From Dyella_A sp049445995 (GTDB lineage Bacteria; Pseudomonadota; Gammaproteobacteria; Xanthomonadales; Rhodanobacteraceae): a stretch of 64,000 bases of DNA. The notes beneath the pieces were generated by a model. That model was given only the letters and a program-made list of their open reading frames with translations. It ran no database searches and was not told the DNA's origin. Shown here in pieces: positions 46,754 to 55,962 of this stretch. Location of the stretch: the NCBI RefSeq assembly GCF_049445995.1, contig NZ_JBMSDZ010000006.1:174133-238132 (forward strand), in the 5' to 3' direction. Position numbers and translations under genes: made by a program. How positions within the stretch are numbered: position 1 is the stretch's first letter; every line of letters starts with the position of its first letter.

Positions 46754-49700
46754 ATGGAACGCCGTTCACGCGCTGCGTGGCTGGGCCTCGCGCTGCTGGT
46801 ATCGCTGATCGCCGCGCCGCTGCGCGCGCAGGACATTCCGTCCGCATTGCAGGACTGGAAAGGCTGGGTGCTGCACGACAGCCCCGAGCAGGCCTGTCCG
46901 CTGCTCGACAGCCCGGGCGATTCCAGTGACGCGCATCAGTGCCTCTGGCCCGGACGGCTCGCGCTGCAGGCCGACGCCAACGGCGCGCGCTTCACCCTGC
47001 AGGTGCGGCTGGATGCGCCCGGCTGGGTCGCGCTGCCCGGCGACGCGCGCGACTGGCCGCAGCAGGTGCGCGTGGACGGCCAGCCGCAGCCGGTGCTGGC
47101 GCATCGCAGGGAGCCGTCGCTGTGGCTCACCGGCGGCAGTCATCGTGTGGAGGGTGGGATGAGCTGGTCCGCGCGACCCTCGGCGCTGGCGCTGCCGCCG
47201 TCGATCGCGCTGGTCGACCTGTCGATCGACGGCGTGCCGGTGGAGCGCATCGAGCGCAACGACGACCGCCTCACCCTGGGCGAGGCCGCCGCCGCGGCGC
47301 GCGCCGCCGATGCGCTGTCGCTGCGCGTCTATCGCCGGCTCGCCGACGGTCTGCCGCCCACGCTGCAGACGCGGCTGCAGCTCAACGTCGCCGGCACCGC
47401 ACGCGAGCAACTGCTGGGTCCGGCGCTGCCGGCCGGCTTCGTCGCCACGGCGCTGTCCGGCGACCTGCCGGCGCGGTTGGAGAGCGACGGCCGGCTGCGC
47501 GTGCAACTGCGGCCCGGCCAGTGGACGATCACGCTCGATGCGCGCGCCACCACGCCGCTGGCCGGCGTGACGTGGAAGCCGCCGGGCGCGCCGTGGCCGG
47601 CGCAGGAAATCTGGAGCTACGCCGACGACACCGAGCTGCGCGGCACGCGCATCGAGGGCCAGGGCGTGGATGCCAGCCGCGCCGGTGTGCCCGCCGACTG
47701 GCTCAGCTTCCCCGCCTTCGCGGTGGATGCCAGCCACGGCCTCGCCATCGCCGAAGGCAATCGCGGCGACCAGGGCGGGCAGGGCGACCAGCTGCAGCTG
47801 CAGCGCGAGCTGTGGCTGGACTTCGACGGCCGCGGTCTCAGCGCAGTCGATCGCCTCAGCGGCATGCTGCGCCACCATCAGCGGCTCGACGTGAGCGCGC
47901 CGTGGCAACTGCAGCGCGCCGGCCAGGGCGGCCAGCCGCTGCTGATCAGCCAGGGCAAGGACGGCCGCAGCGGCGTGGAACTGCGCCAGCAGGCGCTGGA
48001 CCTGCGCGCCGGCCTGCGCGTGGCGCAGCATGGCGGGCAACTACCCAGCGGCGGCTGGCAGATCCCGCTGGAAGGCATCGACGCCACGTTGCACCTGCCG
48101 CCGGGCTATCGCCTGATCGGCGCGGGCGGAGCGGACCGTTCGCCGGATTCGTGGATCGCGCAGTGGACCCTGCTGGACCTGTTCGTGGTCGCGCTGATCG
48201 CCCTGCTCGCCGGCCGCGCGCTGGGCTGGCCGTGGGCCGCGCTCGCCGCCGTGTTCCTTGCGCTGGCCCAGCACGAGAACGGCGCGCCGCGCTGGACGCT
48301 GGCCGTGGCGCTGGCACTCGCGCTGCTGCTGCGCGCGCTGCCGGAGGGTCGCCTGCGCGGCGTCGCGCGCTTCGTGGCGCTGGCCGCCTTCGCGCTGGCG
48401 GCGCTGTGGACGCTGCCGTTCGCCGCCACGCAACTGCAGTACGCGCTGCACCCGCAGTTGGAGAGTGGCATCGCGCAGCGCACATCGCCGCGGGTGGTGC
48501 AGGCGCGGATGATGGAGCCGGCGCAACTGGGGATGCAGCAGCGTGGCCCGCAACTGGACAAGTCCGCCGCACCGGCACCGCCCGCGCCCCCGATGCCGCA
48601 GGCGGCGCCGCTGCCACCACCGCCCGCGGTGGACGAAGCCACCATCAACGCAGCGCCCGATCGCCCCGGCATCCTGGCCGCGGTCAGCGTGTCCGCATCC
48701 GCCATCGATGCCGCCGGCGCACCGCTGGACAGCCGCAGCGTGGTGCAGGCTGGCGCCGGCGAGCCGCAGTGGAACACCGGCAACAACTATCGGCTGAGCT
48801 GGTCCGGTCCCGTGACGGCGGATCAGTCCACCCGTCTGGTGATCGCGCCGGCGTGGCTGGTGCGCCTGCTGCGCGTGCTGATGGTGGCGCTGCTCGGTGC
48901 GCTGCTCGGACGCCTGCTGCCGCCGCTGCTCACACCGCTGCGCGGACACTGGAACGACTGGCGCCGCGGTGCGGCGAGCGCCGCCGTGCTGATGCTCGCG
49001 CTGCTCGGCCCCCATGCTGCCCATGCGCAGCAGACTCCTGCGTCGACGATCCCGGACCAGGCCATGCTCGACCGGCTGCGCACCCGTCTCACCGAGGCGC
49101 CCAAATGCGCGCCCGACTGCGCCGCGATCGCCGACGCCCAACTGCAGGCCGGCGGCGACACGCTTGATGTCGCGCTGGAAGCGCACGCCGGCGCGGACGT
49201 CGGGCTGCCGCTGCCGCAGGGCGACGACGCGCTCAGCCTGCTCGACGCGCGGCTGGACGGCCAGCCGGCCGCGCTGGTGAACCGCGATGAGGTGCCGATG
49301 CTGCGGCTGGATCGCGGCGTGCATCGCGTCACCCTGCGCTACCGCCTCGCCGCGGGCAGCGACAGCGCCAACCTGCGTTTTCCGCTGCGGCCCGGTCACG
49401 TGGGCTTCATCGGCAACGGCTGGAGCGCCAGCGGCCTGGACGACGACCGCCTGCTCGGCGACAGCCTGGCGTTGAGCCGCGCACGCGCCGCCGCCGACGG
49501 CAGCGCGCTGGCCATCACGCAGAGCCTGCCCGCCTACGTGCGGGTCACCCGCCGCTTGAGTTTCGGTGTGGACTGGATGGTGCAGACCACGGTGCAACGC
49601 CTCGCCCCACAGGACGGCGGCTTCAGCGTCAGCCTGCCGTTGCTGCCCGGCGAGCATCCGCAGGGCGACCGCGCGCTGGTGCGCGACGGCGCCATCCAGG

Positions 49701-50905
49701 TCAGCTTCAGCGCCAACGATCCGGTGATGATGTGGACCAGTCGTCTCGACCACGCGCCCACGCTGACGCTGAAGGCCCCACCGCTGGGCGAGCGCGCCGA
49801 GGTCTGGCAGATCGATGCCGCGCCGATGTGGCACGTCCAGGCCAGCGGCGTGCCCACCAGCACGACCTCGCACGGGCTGCGCTTCCAGCCGCTGCCCGGG
49901 GAAACGCTCACGCTGGCGCTGAGCGAGCCCAAGGCAGTAGCCGGCAGCAGCATCGCGTTCGATCGGGTGCAGGTGTCGACCGCGGCGGGCGAGCGTGCCA
50001 GCGAGACCACGCTGGTGCTCACCGCGCGCAGCACCCGCGGCGGCGAGCACGCGATCACCCTGCCTGCCGGCGCCGAACTGCTGCAGGCCCGTCGCGATGG
50101 CGAGGCGCTCAACCTCGCCGTGCGCAACGGCCAGCTCGGCCTGCCGCTGCTGCCCGGCGAGCACCGCTACGAAGTGCTGCTGCGCGAACCCCGCGGCGTG
50201 GCGATGCGCACCGTGACCTTGGCGCTGGACCTGCGCGCGCCGGTCGCCAATATCGCGCTCGACCTGCACCTGCCGCAGGATCGCTGGGTGCTGTGGACCT
50301 GGGGCCCGTCGATGGGGCCGGCGGTGCTGTACTGGTCGCAGCTGGTGCTGCTGCTGCTGGCGTCGTGGCTGCTCGCGCGCCATGCGCCGACGCCGCTGCG
50401 CTTCCATCACTGGCTGCTGCTGGGGCTGGGCTTCTCCGCGTTCGCGTGGAGTGCCTACGCGCTGGTGGTGGCGTGGCTGATCACGCTGGGGTGGCGCGCG
50501 CGCGGCGTGCGGCTGGGCGATGTCGCGTTCAACCTGGTGCAGGTCGCGCTGGCGGCGCTCACCGCGCTGGCCCTGCTGGCGCTGGTCGGCGCCGTGCCGC
50601 GCGGCCTGCTCGGCCTGCCGGACATGCACGTGGCCGGCAACGGCTCCACCGCCTGGCATCTGCGCTGGTTCGCCGACCAGAGCAGCGGCGCGCTGCCGCG
50701 CGCCGGCGTGTTCAGCGTGTCGCTGTGGGTCTACAAGCTGGCCATGCTGGCGTGGGCGCTGTGGCTGGCCAACGCGCTGATCGGCTGGCTGCGCTGGGCG
50801 TTCGGGGCCTGGAGCGAAGGCGGCTACTGGCGCAAGCGGACCGCTGCGGCAACCCCGCCGGAACTTCCTGCGGCCTCGCCGACGGATGCCACCACGCATG
50901 ACTGA
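46754..50905 (+). CDS. Very large membrane protein of unknown function
   Basis: 1383 residues. A signal peptide (MERRSRAAWLGLALLVSLIA) is followed by a beta-rich periplasmic region (to about 465) and membrane helices near 475-560. A Pro/Ala-rich segment comes next (APPAPPMPQAAPLPPPPAVD), then more helices near 700-760, a second beta-rich region (about 770-1180) and a C-terminal bundle of about five helices. The two halves have similar layout (beta domain, then helices), suggesting internal duplication. I know no function. The ATG has GAAGGGGAAG upstream. Its stop overlaps prmC by eight bases. Confidence 0.8.
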   Translation: MERRSRAAWLGLALLVSLIAAPLRAQDIPSALQDWKGWVLHDSPEQACPLLDSPGDSSDAHQCLWPGRLALQADANGARFTLQVRLDAPGWVALPGDARDWPQQVRVDGQPQPVLAHRREPSLWLTGGSHRVEGGMSWSARPSALALPPSIALVDLSIDGVPVERIERNDDRLTLGEAAAAARAADALSLRVYRRLADGLPPTLQTRLQLNVAGTAREQLLGPALPAGFVATALSGDLPARLESDGRLRVQLRPGQWTITLDARATTPLAGVTWKPPGAPWPAQEIWSYADDTELRGTRIEGQGVDASRAGVPADWLSFPAFAVDASHGLAIAEGNRGDQGGQGDQLQLQRELWLDFDGRGLSAVDRLSGMLRHHQRLDVSAPWQLQRAGQGGQPLLISQGKDGRSGVELRQQALDLRAGLRVAQHGGQLPSGGWQIPLEGIDATLHLPPGYRLIGAGGADRSPDSWIAQWTLLDLFVVALIALLAGRALGWPWAALAAVFLALAQHENGAPRWTLAVALALALLLRALPEGRLRGVARFVALAAFALAALWTLPFAATQLQYALHPQLESGIAQRTSPRVVQARMMEPAQLGMQQRGPQLDKSAAPAPPAPPMPQAAPLPPPPAVDEATINAAPDRPGILAAVSVSASAIDAAGAPLDSRSVVQAGAGEPQWNTGNNYRLSWSGPVTADQSTRLVIAPAWLVRLLRVLMVALLGALLGRLLPPLLTPLRGHWNDWRRGAASAAVLMLALLGPHAAHAQQTPASTIPDQAMLDRLRTRLTEAPKCAPDCAAIADAQLQAGGDTLDVALEAHAGADVGLPLPQGDDALSLLDARLDGQPAALVNRDEVPMLRLDRGVHRVTLRYRLAAGSDSANLRFPLRPGHVGFIGNGWSASGLDDDRLLGDSLALSRARAAADGSALAITQSLPAYVRVTRRLSFGVDWMVQTTVQRLAPQDGGFSVSLPLLPGEHPQGDRALVRDGAIQVSFSANDPVMMWTSRLDHAPTLTLKAPPLGERAEVWQIDAAPMWHVQASGVPTSTTSHGLRFQPLPGETLTLALSEPKAVAGSSIAFDRVQVSTAAGERASETTLVLTARSTRGGEHAITLPAGAELLQARRDGEALNLAVRNGQLGLPLLPGEHRYEVLLREPRGVAMRTVTLALDLRAPVANIALDLHLPQDRWVLWTWGPSMGPAVLYWSQLVLLLLASWLLARHAPTPLRFHHWLLLGLGFSAFAWSAYALVVAWLITLGWRARGVRLGDVAFNLVQVALAALTALALLALVGAVPRGLLGLPDMHVAGNGSTAWHLRWFADQSSGALPRAGVFSVSLWVYKLAMLAWALWLANALIGWLRWAFGAWSEGGYWRKRTAAATPPELPAASPTDATTHD

Positions 50906-51734
50906 AGTCCGCCACGCCCTGGGCGATGCCACGCGCCGCCTCGGCGACCGCGTCGATGCCGAGGTGCTGCTGCAGCATGTGCTGCGCCGGCCGGCCAGTT
51001 GGCTGCTGGCGCACGCCGACGACGTGCTCACGCTGGCCGACGAGCGCGCCTTCGTCGAGCTGGTGCGGCGACGCCAGCTCGGCGAGCCGGTGGCCTACAT
51101 CACCGGTCGGCGCGGCTTCTGGTCGCTGGAGCTGGAGGTGACCCCGGCCACGCTGATCCCGCGGCCGGAAACCGAGCGGCTGGTGGAACTGGCGCTCGAT
51201 CGGCTCGCCGAGGACGCGCCGGTGCGCGTGGTCGACCTGGGCACCGGCAGCGGCGCGATCGCGCTGTCGATCGGCACCGAGCGCCCGCGCGCGAAGATCG
51301 TCGCCACCGACGCCAGCGCCGAGGCGCTGGAGGTCGCCCGACGCAACGCGCGGCGGCTGTGCATTCCCAACGTGCAGTTCGTGCTGGGCGACTGGCTCGC
51401 GCCGCTGGGCGAGGCGCGCGTCGACCTGATCGTGTCCAACCCGCCCTACATCGAGGCGGACGATCCGCACCTGGCGCAAGGCGATCTGCGCTTCGAGCCG
51501 GCCAGCGCGCTCGCTTCCGGTGCCGACGGCCTGGCCGACATCCGCCGCATCGTCGGCGATGCCCGCCAGCACCTGCTGCCCGGCGGCTGGCTGCTGTTCG
51601 AGCACGGCTGGAACCAGGGCGAGGCCTGCCGTGCGCTGCTGCAGGTGGCCGGCTACGGCGAGGTGTTCACCGCGCAGGATCTGGAAAAGCGCGATCGGGT
51701 GAGTGGCGGGCGACGTGATGGGTGGACGGGCTGA
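50898..51734 (+). CDS. prmC: Release factor glutamine methyltransferase
   Basis: 278 residues. A helical N-terminal domain is followed by a Rossmann methyltransferase domain with the SAM motif VVDLGTGSGAIALSI (about 112-127) and the PrmC catalytic motif SNPPYIE (about 180). It methylates the GGQ glutamine of RF1 and RF2. Usually prmC follows prfA; here it overlaps a giant membrane-protein gene instead. The start ATG 50898 sits inside that gene's last codons. Confidence 0.93.
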   Translation: MTEVRHALGDATRRLGDRVDAEVLLQHVLRRPASWLLAHADDVLTLADERAFVELVRRRQLGEPVAYITGRRGFWSLELEVTPATLIPRPETERLVELALDRLAEDAPVRVVDLGTGSGAIALSIGTERPRAKIVATDASAEALEVARRNARRLCIPNVQFVLGDWLAPLGEARVDLIVSNPPYIEADDPHLAQGDLRFEPASALASGADGLADIRRIVGDARQHLLPGGWLLFEHGWNQGEACRALLQVAGYGEVFTAQDLEKRDRVSGGRRDGWTG

Positions 51735-51805
51735 TCATTCGCAGCTTGATGCAGTCCGCTCGGTTTGCCGCCCAGCTCACGGCAGCTTGGCCAGACGCTT
51801 CAGTT

Positions 51806-53689
51806 TCAGCCCAGGCTTGCGACGCTCAGCTGCGGGAAGCGCGCGTGGATGGCGCGGCGGATGCCGGGCAGGTCGAGGCCGGCCATGCTCAGCACTTCCT
51901 CGCGGCTGCCGTGTTCCAGATAGGCGTCCGGAAGGCCCAGATGCAGGATCGGCAAGGTGATGCCGTGCGTGGCCAGACACTCGGCCACGGCCGAGCCGGC
52001 ACCTCCGGCGATGGCGTTGTCTTCCAGCGTGACGAAGGCGTCGTGGGTTTTCGCCAGTTCCACCAGCAGCGCTTCGTCGAGCGGCTTGACGAAACGCATG
52101 TTGACCAGCGTGGCGTCGAGCTCGGCGGCCACCACGGCAGCGGGGGCGAGCATGGCGCCGAAGCTGAGCAGGGCGAGCCCGCGGCCGCGGCGGCGCAGCT
52201 CGGCCCTGCCGATGGTCAGCGTGTCGAGCTCCTTGCGCAGCGGCGTGCCGGGGCCGCTGCCGCGCGGGTAGCGCACGGCGGCGGGACCGGCGTGCGCAAA
52301 GCCGGTGGAGAGCATCATGCGGCACTCGTTCTCGTCGGCCGGCGCCATGATCACCATGTTCGGCAGGCAGCGCAGGAAGCTCAGGTCGAAGCTGCCCGCG
52401 TGGGTGGCGCCGTCCGGGCCGACCACGCCGGCGCGGTCGATGGCGAAGGTGACGTCCAGGTTCTGCAGCGCCACGTCGTGGATCGCCTGGTCGTAGGCGC
52501 GCTGCAGGAAGGTGGAGTAGATCGCCACCACCGGCTTGGCGCCCTCGCAGGCCATGCCGGCGGCCAGCGTCACCGCGTGCTGCTCGGCGATCGCCACGTC
52601 GAAGTAGCGCGCCGGGTATTCCTTGGAGAAGCGCACCAGGCCCGAGCCCTCGCGCATCGCCGGGGTGATCGCCAGCAGGCGTTCGTCGGCGGCGGCCTGG
52701 TCGCACAGCCAGTCGCCGAACACGTCGGTGTAGGTCGGCCTGGCCGGCGCGCTCTTTTTGACCAGGCCGGCCTGCGGGTCGAACGGGCCGACCGCGTGGT
52801 AGTCGATCTGCGCTTCCTCGGCCGGCGCGTAGCCCTTGCCCTTGGTGGTGATCACGTGCAGCAGCTGCGGGCCGGGCAGATCCTTCACCGTGCGCAGCGC
52901 GGCGAGCAGCTGCGGCAGGTTGTGGCCGTCGATCGGGCCGGTGTAGTGGAAGCCCAGCTCCTCGAACAGCGTGGAGGGCACGAACATGCCCTTGGCGTGC
53001 TCTTCCCAGCGCTTGAAGAAGCGGCCGAACAGCGACTGCCTGGGGATCGCCTTCTTGGCGCGCTCGCGCCACACGTTGAGCGTGCGGCTGGCCATGGCGC
53101 GAGCCATCATCTTGGTCAGTGCGCCCACGTTCTCGCTGATCGACATGCCGTTGTCGTTGAATACCACCAGCATGTCCGGCTCCACGTCGCCGCCGTGGTT
53201 GAGCGCCTCGAACGCCATGCCGGCGGTCATCGCGCCGTCGCCGATCACCGCCACCACCTTGCGCATGTCGCCGCGGCGCTGGTTGGCGATCGCCATGCCC
53301 AGTGCGGCCGAGATCGAGGTGGACGAGTGGCCCACGCCGAAGGTGTCGTACTCGCTTTCCTCGCGACGCGGGAACGGTGCCAGGCCGTCCTTCTTCTTGA
53401 TGGTGGTGATGCGCTCGCGGCGGCCGGTAAGGATCTTGTGCGGGTAGCACTGGTGGCCCACGTCCCACACCAGGCGGTCGTGCGGCGTGTCGAACACGCG
53501 GTGCAGCGCCACGGTGAGCTCCACCACGCCCAGCCCCGCGCCGAAGTGGCCGCCGGAACTGGCCACCGCCTCGATCAGGTACTGGCGCAGCTCGTCGGCC
53601 ACGGCGGGAAGCTGCTCGTCGGGAACGCGGCGCAGGTCGGCCGGCGTCTCGATCGGCGCCAAGTGGGGGTAACGGGAGAGGTCGATCAT
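51806..53689 (-). CDS. dxs: 1-deoxy-D-xylulose-5-phosphate synthase
   Basis: 627 residues, standard for DXS. TPP-binding GDGAMTAGMAFEALNHGG and FNDNGMSIS, the histidines of SSGGHFGAGLGVVEL and GHQCYPHKILTGR, and the pyrimidine-side glutamate in DVAIAEQHAVTLAAG are all visible. It condenses pyruvate and glyceraldehyde-3-phosphate, the first step of the MEP isoprenoid pathway. ATG 53689 opens MIDLSRYPHLAPIETP, as in relatives. Confidence 0.96.
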   Translation of the reverse strand: MIDLSRYPHLAPIETPADLRRVPDEQLPAVADELRQYLIEAVASSGGHFGAGLGVVELTVALHRVFDTPHDRLVWDVGHQCYPHKILTGRRERITTIKKKDGLAPFPRREESEYDTFGVGHSSTSISAALGMAIANQRRGDMRKVVAVIGDGAMTAGMAFEALNHGGDVEPDMLVVFNDNGMSISENVGALTKMMARAMASRTLNVWRERAKKAIPRQSLFGRFFKRWEEHAKGMFVPSTLFEELGFHYTGPIDGHNLPQLLAALRTVKDLPGPQLLHVITTKGKGYAPAEEAQIDYHAVGPFDPQAGLVKKSAPARPTYTDVFGDWLCDQAAADERLLAITPAMREGSGLVRFSKEYPARYFDVAIAEQHAVTLAAGMACEGAKPVVAIYSTFLQRAYDQAIHDVALQNLDVTFAIDRAGVVGPDGATHAGSFDLSFLRCLPNMVIMAPADENECRMMLSTGFAHAGPAAVRYPRGSGPGTPLRKELDTLTIGRAELRRRGRGLALLSFGAMLAPAAVVAAELDATLVNMRFVKPLDEALLVELAKTHDAFVTLEDNAIAGGAGSAVAECLATHGITLPILHLGLPDAYLEHGSREEVLSMAGLDLPGIRRAIHARFPQLSVASLG

Positions 53690-53832
53690 TCGTGTATTGT
53701 TGGCCCAGCGGCAGGGCGGGGCAAGGGTGGTGCGGCGTCCTGAACGGGGCGGCGTTCGTTCAGCCAGACTGCACGTACGGGCGACAGATCTCTCGCCACG
53801 CTCGCCCACCACGACATTCGCAAGGACCACGC

Positions 53833-54246
53833 ATGAGTTCATCGTCCCTGTTCCGCCACTTCGCCGCGGCCACCTCCACCGCCGCCGGCAAGCCCGCCAC
53901 CTTCCTTATTGCCGTGTTGATCGTGGTGGTGTGGGCGGCGACCGGCCCGCTGTTCGGCTTCGGCAACACCTGGCAGCTGGTGATCAACACCGGTACCACC
54001 ATCATCACGTTCCTGATGGTGTTTCTGATCCAGAACACCCAGAACCGCGATTCGGCCGCCGTGCAGATCAAGCTGGACGAACTGATCCGCTCCAGTCACG
54101 CGCACAACGCCCTGTTGGCGCTGGAGGAACTGGACGACGCTACGCTGGAACGCATCCGCAAGCACTACTGGCGGCTGGCGGAGAAGGGGCGCAGCGAATT
54201 GGAGAACGTGGAGCAGGCCCTTGGCGACGAGGACAACGACGCCTGA
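53833..54246 (+). CDS. Low-affinity iron permease domain protein
   Basis: 137 residues. Two membrane helices (PATFLIAVLIVVVWAATGPL and LVINTGTTIITFLMVFLIQN) are followed by NTQNRDSAAVQIKLDELIRS, the signature of the bacterial iron-permease (Fet4-like) domain family, and an acidic helical tail. Evidence for iron transport by these short bacterial forms is weak; the name is by family. It is divergent from dxs. Confidence 0.85.
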   Translation: MSSSSLFRHFAAATSTAAGKPATFLIAVLIVVVWAATGPLFGFGNTWQLVINTGTTIITFLMVFLIQNTQNRDSAAVQIKLDELIRSSHAHNALLALEELDDATLERIRKHYWRLAEKGRSELENVEQALGDEDNDA

Positions 54247-54248
54247 GG

Positions 54249-54848
54249 TCAGGCGTGCGCGGCGCGACGGTCGCGCGGCAGGTGGTTGACCAGGAACTCC
54301 ATCTGGTCGGCCAGGATGTTGCGGTTGGACAGGATCAGGTGCTCCACCCAACTGGGCCGGTACGGCACCGCCAGCAGCGGCATGTGCGCCTGCTGCGGGG
54401 TGCGGTTGGCCTTGCGCAGGTTGCAGGCCAGACAGGCGCTGACCACGTTCTCCCACTCGTCGCGGCCACCCTTGGACACCGGCTGCACGTGATCGCGGGT
54501 CAGCTCGCCGCGGTTGTAGTGGTTGCCGCAGTACAGGCACAGGTGGCGGTCGCGCGCGAACAGGGCGGTGTTGGTGAGCGCGGGTGCCGGATCGAGCGCA
54601 TGATCGCGGCAGTGGCCGGTGCTGGCGATGATCGGGTGCAGCTCCAGCATGCTCTGCTCGCCGCGAGCGCGGTTCATGCCGCCGTGCACGGTGAGGCAGG
54701 GCTCGCCCAGCGTCCAGGCGACCGCGTCGCGCACGTACAGGCAGGCGGCGTCCTGCCAGCTGATCCAGTCGAGGATCCGGCCGCTGGCGTCCAGCGAGAG
54801 CACCCGGGTGGAACGCAGATCCGCCCGGAGCGGCACTTCCATCAGCAT
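54249..54848 (-). CDS. HNH endonuclease
   Basis: 199 residues. The C-terminal HNH motif has two zinc knuckles: CLYCGNHYNRGELTRDHVQP and VSACLACNLRKANRTP (about 115-165). The preceding 110 residues (TRVLSLDASGRILDWISWQD) are typical of a widely conserved chromosomal HNH family that is not linked to mobile elements. Its biological role is unsettled. The AAGGA site favours ATG 54848 over nearby ATGs at 54857 and 54842. Convergent with the iron-permease-domain gene, two bases apart. Confidence 0.85.
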   Translation of the reverse strand: MLMEVPLRADLRSTRVLSLDASGRILDWISWQDAACLYVRDAVAWTLGEPCLTVHGGMNRARGEQSMLELHPIIASTGHCRDHALDPAPALTNTALFARDRHLCLYCGNHYNRGELTRDHVQPVSKGGRDEWENVVSACLACNLRKANRTPQQAHMPLLAVPYRPSWVEHLILSNRNILADQMEFLVNHLPRDRRAAHA

Positions 54849-55101
54849 GCAGTCCATCCTTCGGTCGGGGCCTGGGGAAACGCAGCGCGATGCAACAGTG
54901 GTGATTGCGCCCGAGCATAGCCCAACTGTATTGCGATTCGCATGCAAAACCCTGCCGCGGCAAATACATAGGCGGCGCCGGCGACGGTTCGCGGCGGGCC
55001 GGGCCGCTGCTATAGTGGGCGTTCGTCTTGAGACCCGGGCCGGGTTTGGGAGGGGGAGCCAACGGTGGCAACCCCGGCGCGGCTGGGCAGAGGTAAGTAA
55101 C

Positions 55102-55875
55102 GTGGCTGAAGTCTTTTTCTACGAGCGTCCCGTGCCGCTCAACCGTACCGCCCACAAGGATCTGCGCCTGAAGGCCGTGCCGAGCCTGAAGTTCGCGGCC
55201 AACGTGCATTCCGTGCCGCTGACCGGCGTGGAGTTTCCCGCCGCCGCACGCGACATGCCGATCCTGTTCGCCGGCGCCGACATCAAGGAGGCCGGCCCGA
55301 TGGCCCTGCTCGGCCTGCGCCAGAACGAGAACCTGTTCGTCGACGCCGACGGCCAGTGGGTGGCCAATACCTACGTGCCGGCCTTCATCCGCCGCTATCC
55401 GTTCATCCTCGCCGAGAAGCCGGCCGACCAGGAAGGCGGCGACGACTTCACCGTGTTCCTGGACGAAGCCTACGAAGGCTTCAACCAGACCGAGGGCGAG
55501 CGCCTGTTCCAGGACGACGGTACCGACGCCGAGATGCTGACCAATGCGGTCAACTTCCTCGGTGAGTTCCAGCAGCACGTGGCGCGCACCCACTGGTTCA
55601 TGGACCAGCTGCGCCAGCACGACCTGCTGGAGCCGCGCAACATCCGGCTGGAAAAGGACGGCAAGTCGATCAACCTCAACGGCCTGTTCGTGGTCAGCGA
55701 GGAAAAGCTGCGCCAGCTCGACGAGAAGGTGGCCCACGAGTTCCTCAAGGAAGGCGTGCTCGGCTGGATCTACGCCCACCTGCTGTCGCTGGCCAACATC
55801 GACCGCGTGTCGCTGCGCCTGAACGAGCGTGAGCAGACCGAGGTCGGGACCACCGGCAGCACCGCGGTCAACTGA
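55102..55875 (+). CDS. SapC family protein
   Basis: 257 residues. Typical SapC: YERPVPLNRTAHKDLRLKAV near the start, PILFAGADIKEAGPMALLGL, and HWFMDQLRQHDLLEPRNI in the C-terminal half. The family is named after the Campylobacter surface-array protein SapC; the real function in gammaproteobacteria is unknown, with a cytoplasmic protein likely (no signal or membrane segment). GTG start 55102 follows GAGGTAAG. The 250 bp upstream is a divergent promoter region with the HNH gene. Confidence 0.88.
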   Translation: MAEVFFYERPVPLNRTAHKDLRLKAVPSLKFAANVHSVPLTGVEFPAAARDMPILFAGADIKEAGPMALLGLRQNENLFVDADGQWVANTYVPAFIRRYPFILAEKPADQEGGDDFTVFLDEAYEGFNQTEGERLFQDDGTDAEMLTNAVNFLGEFQQHVARTHWFMDQLRQHDLLEPRNIRLEKDGKSINLNGLFVVSEEKLRQLDEKVAHEFLKEGVLGWIYAHLLSLANIDRVSLRLNEREQTEVGTTGSTAVN

Positions 55876-55962
55876 TCGCGTGATCGCGCGGCAGCCAAAC
55901 ATGGCAAAAATGGCTTAGCCTAAGCTCGATGTTCAACGCAAGCGGTCTGTGCGGGAGATCGC

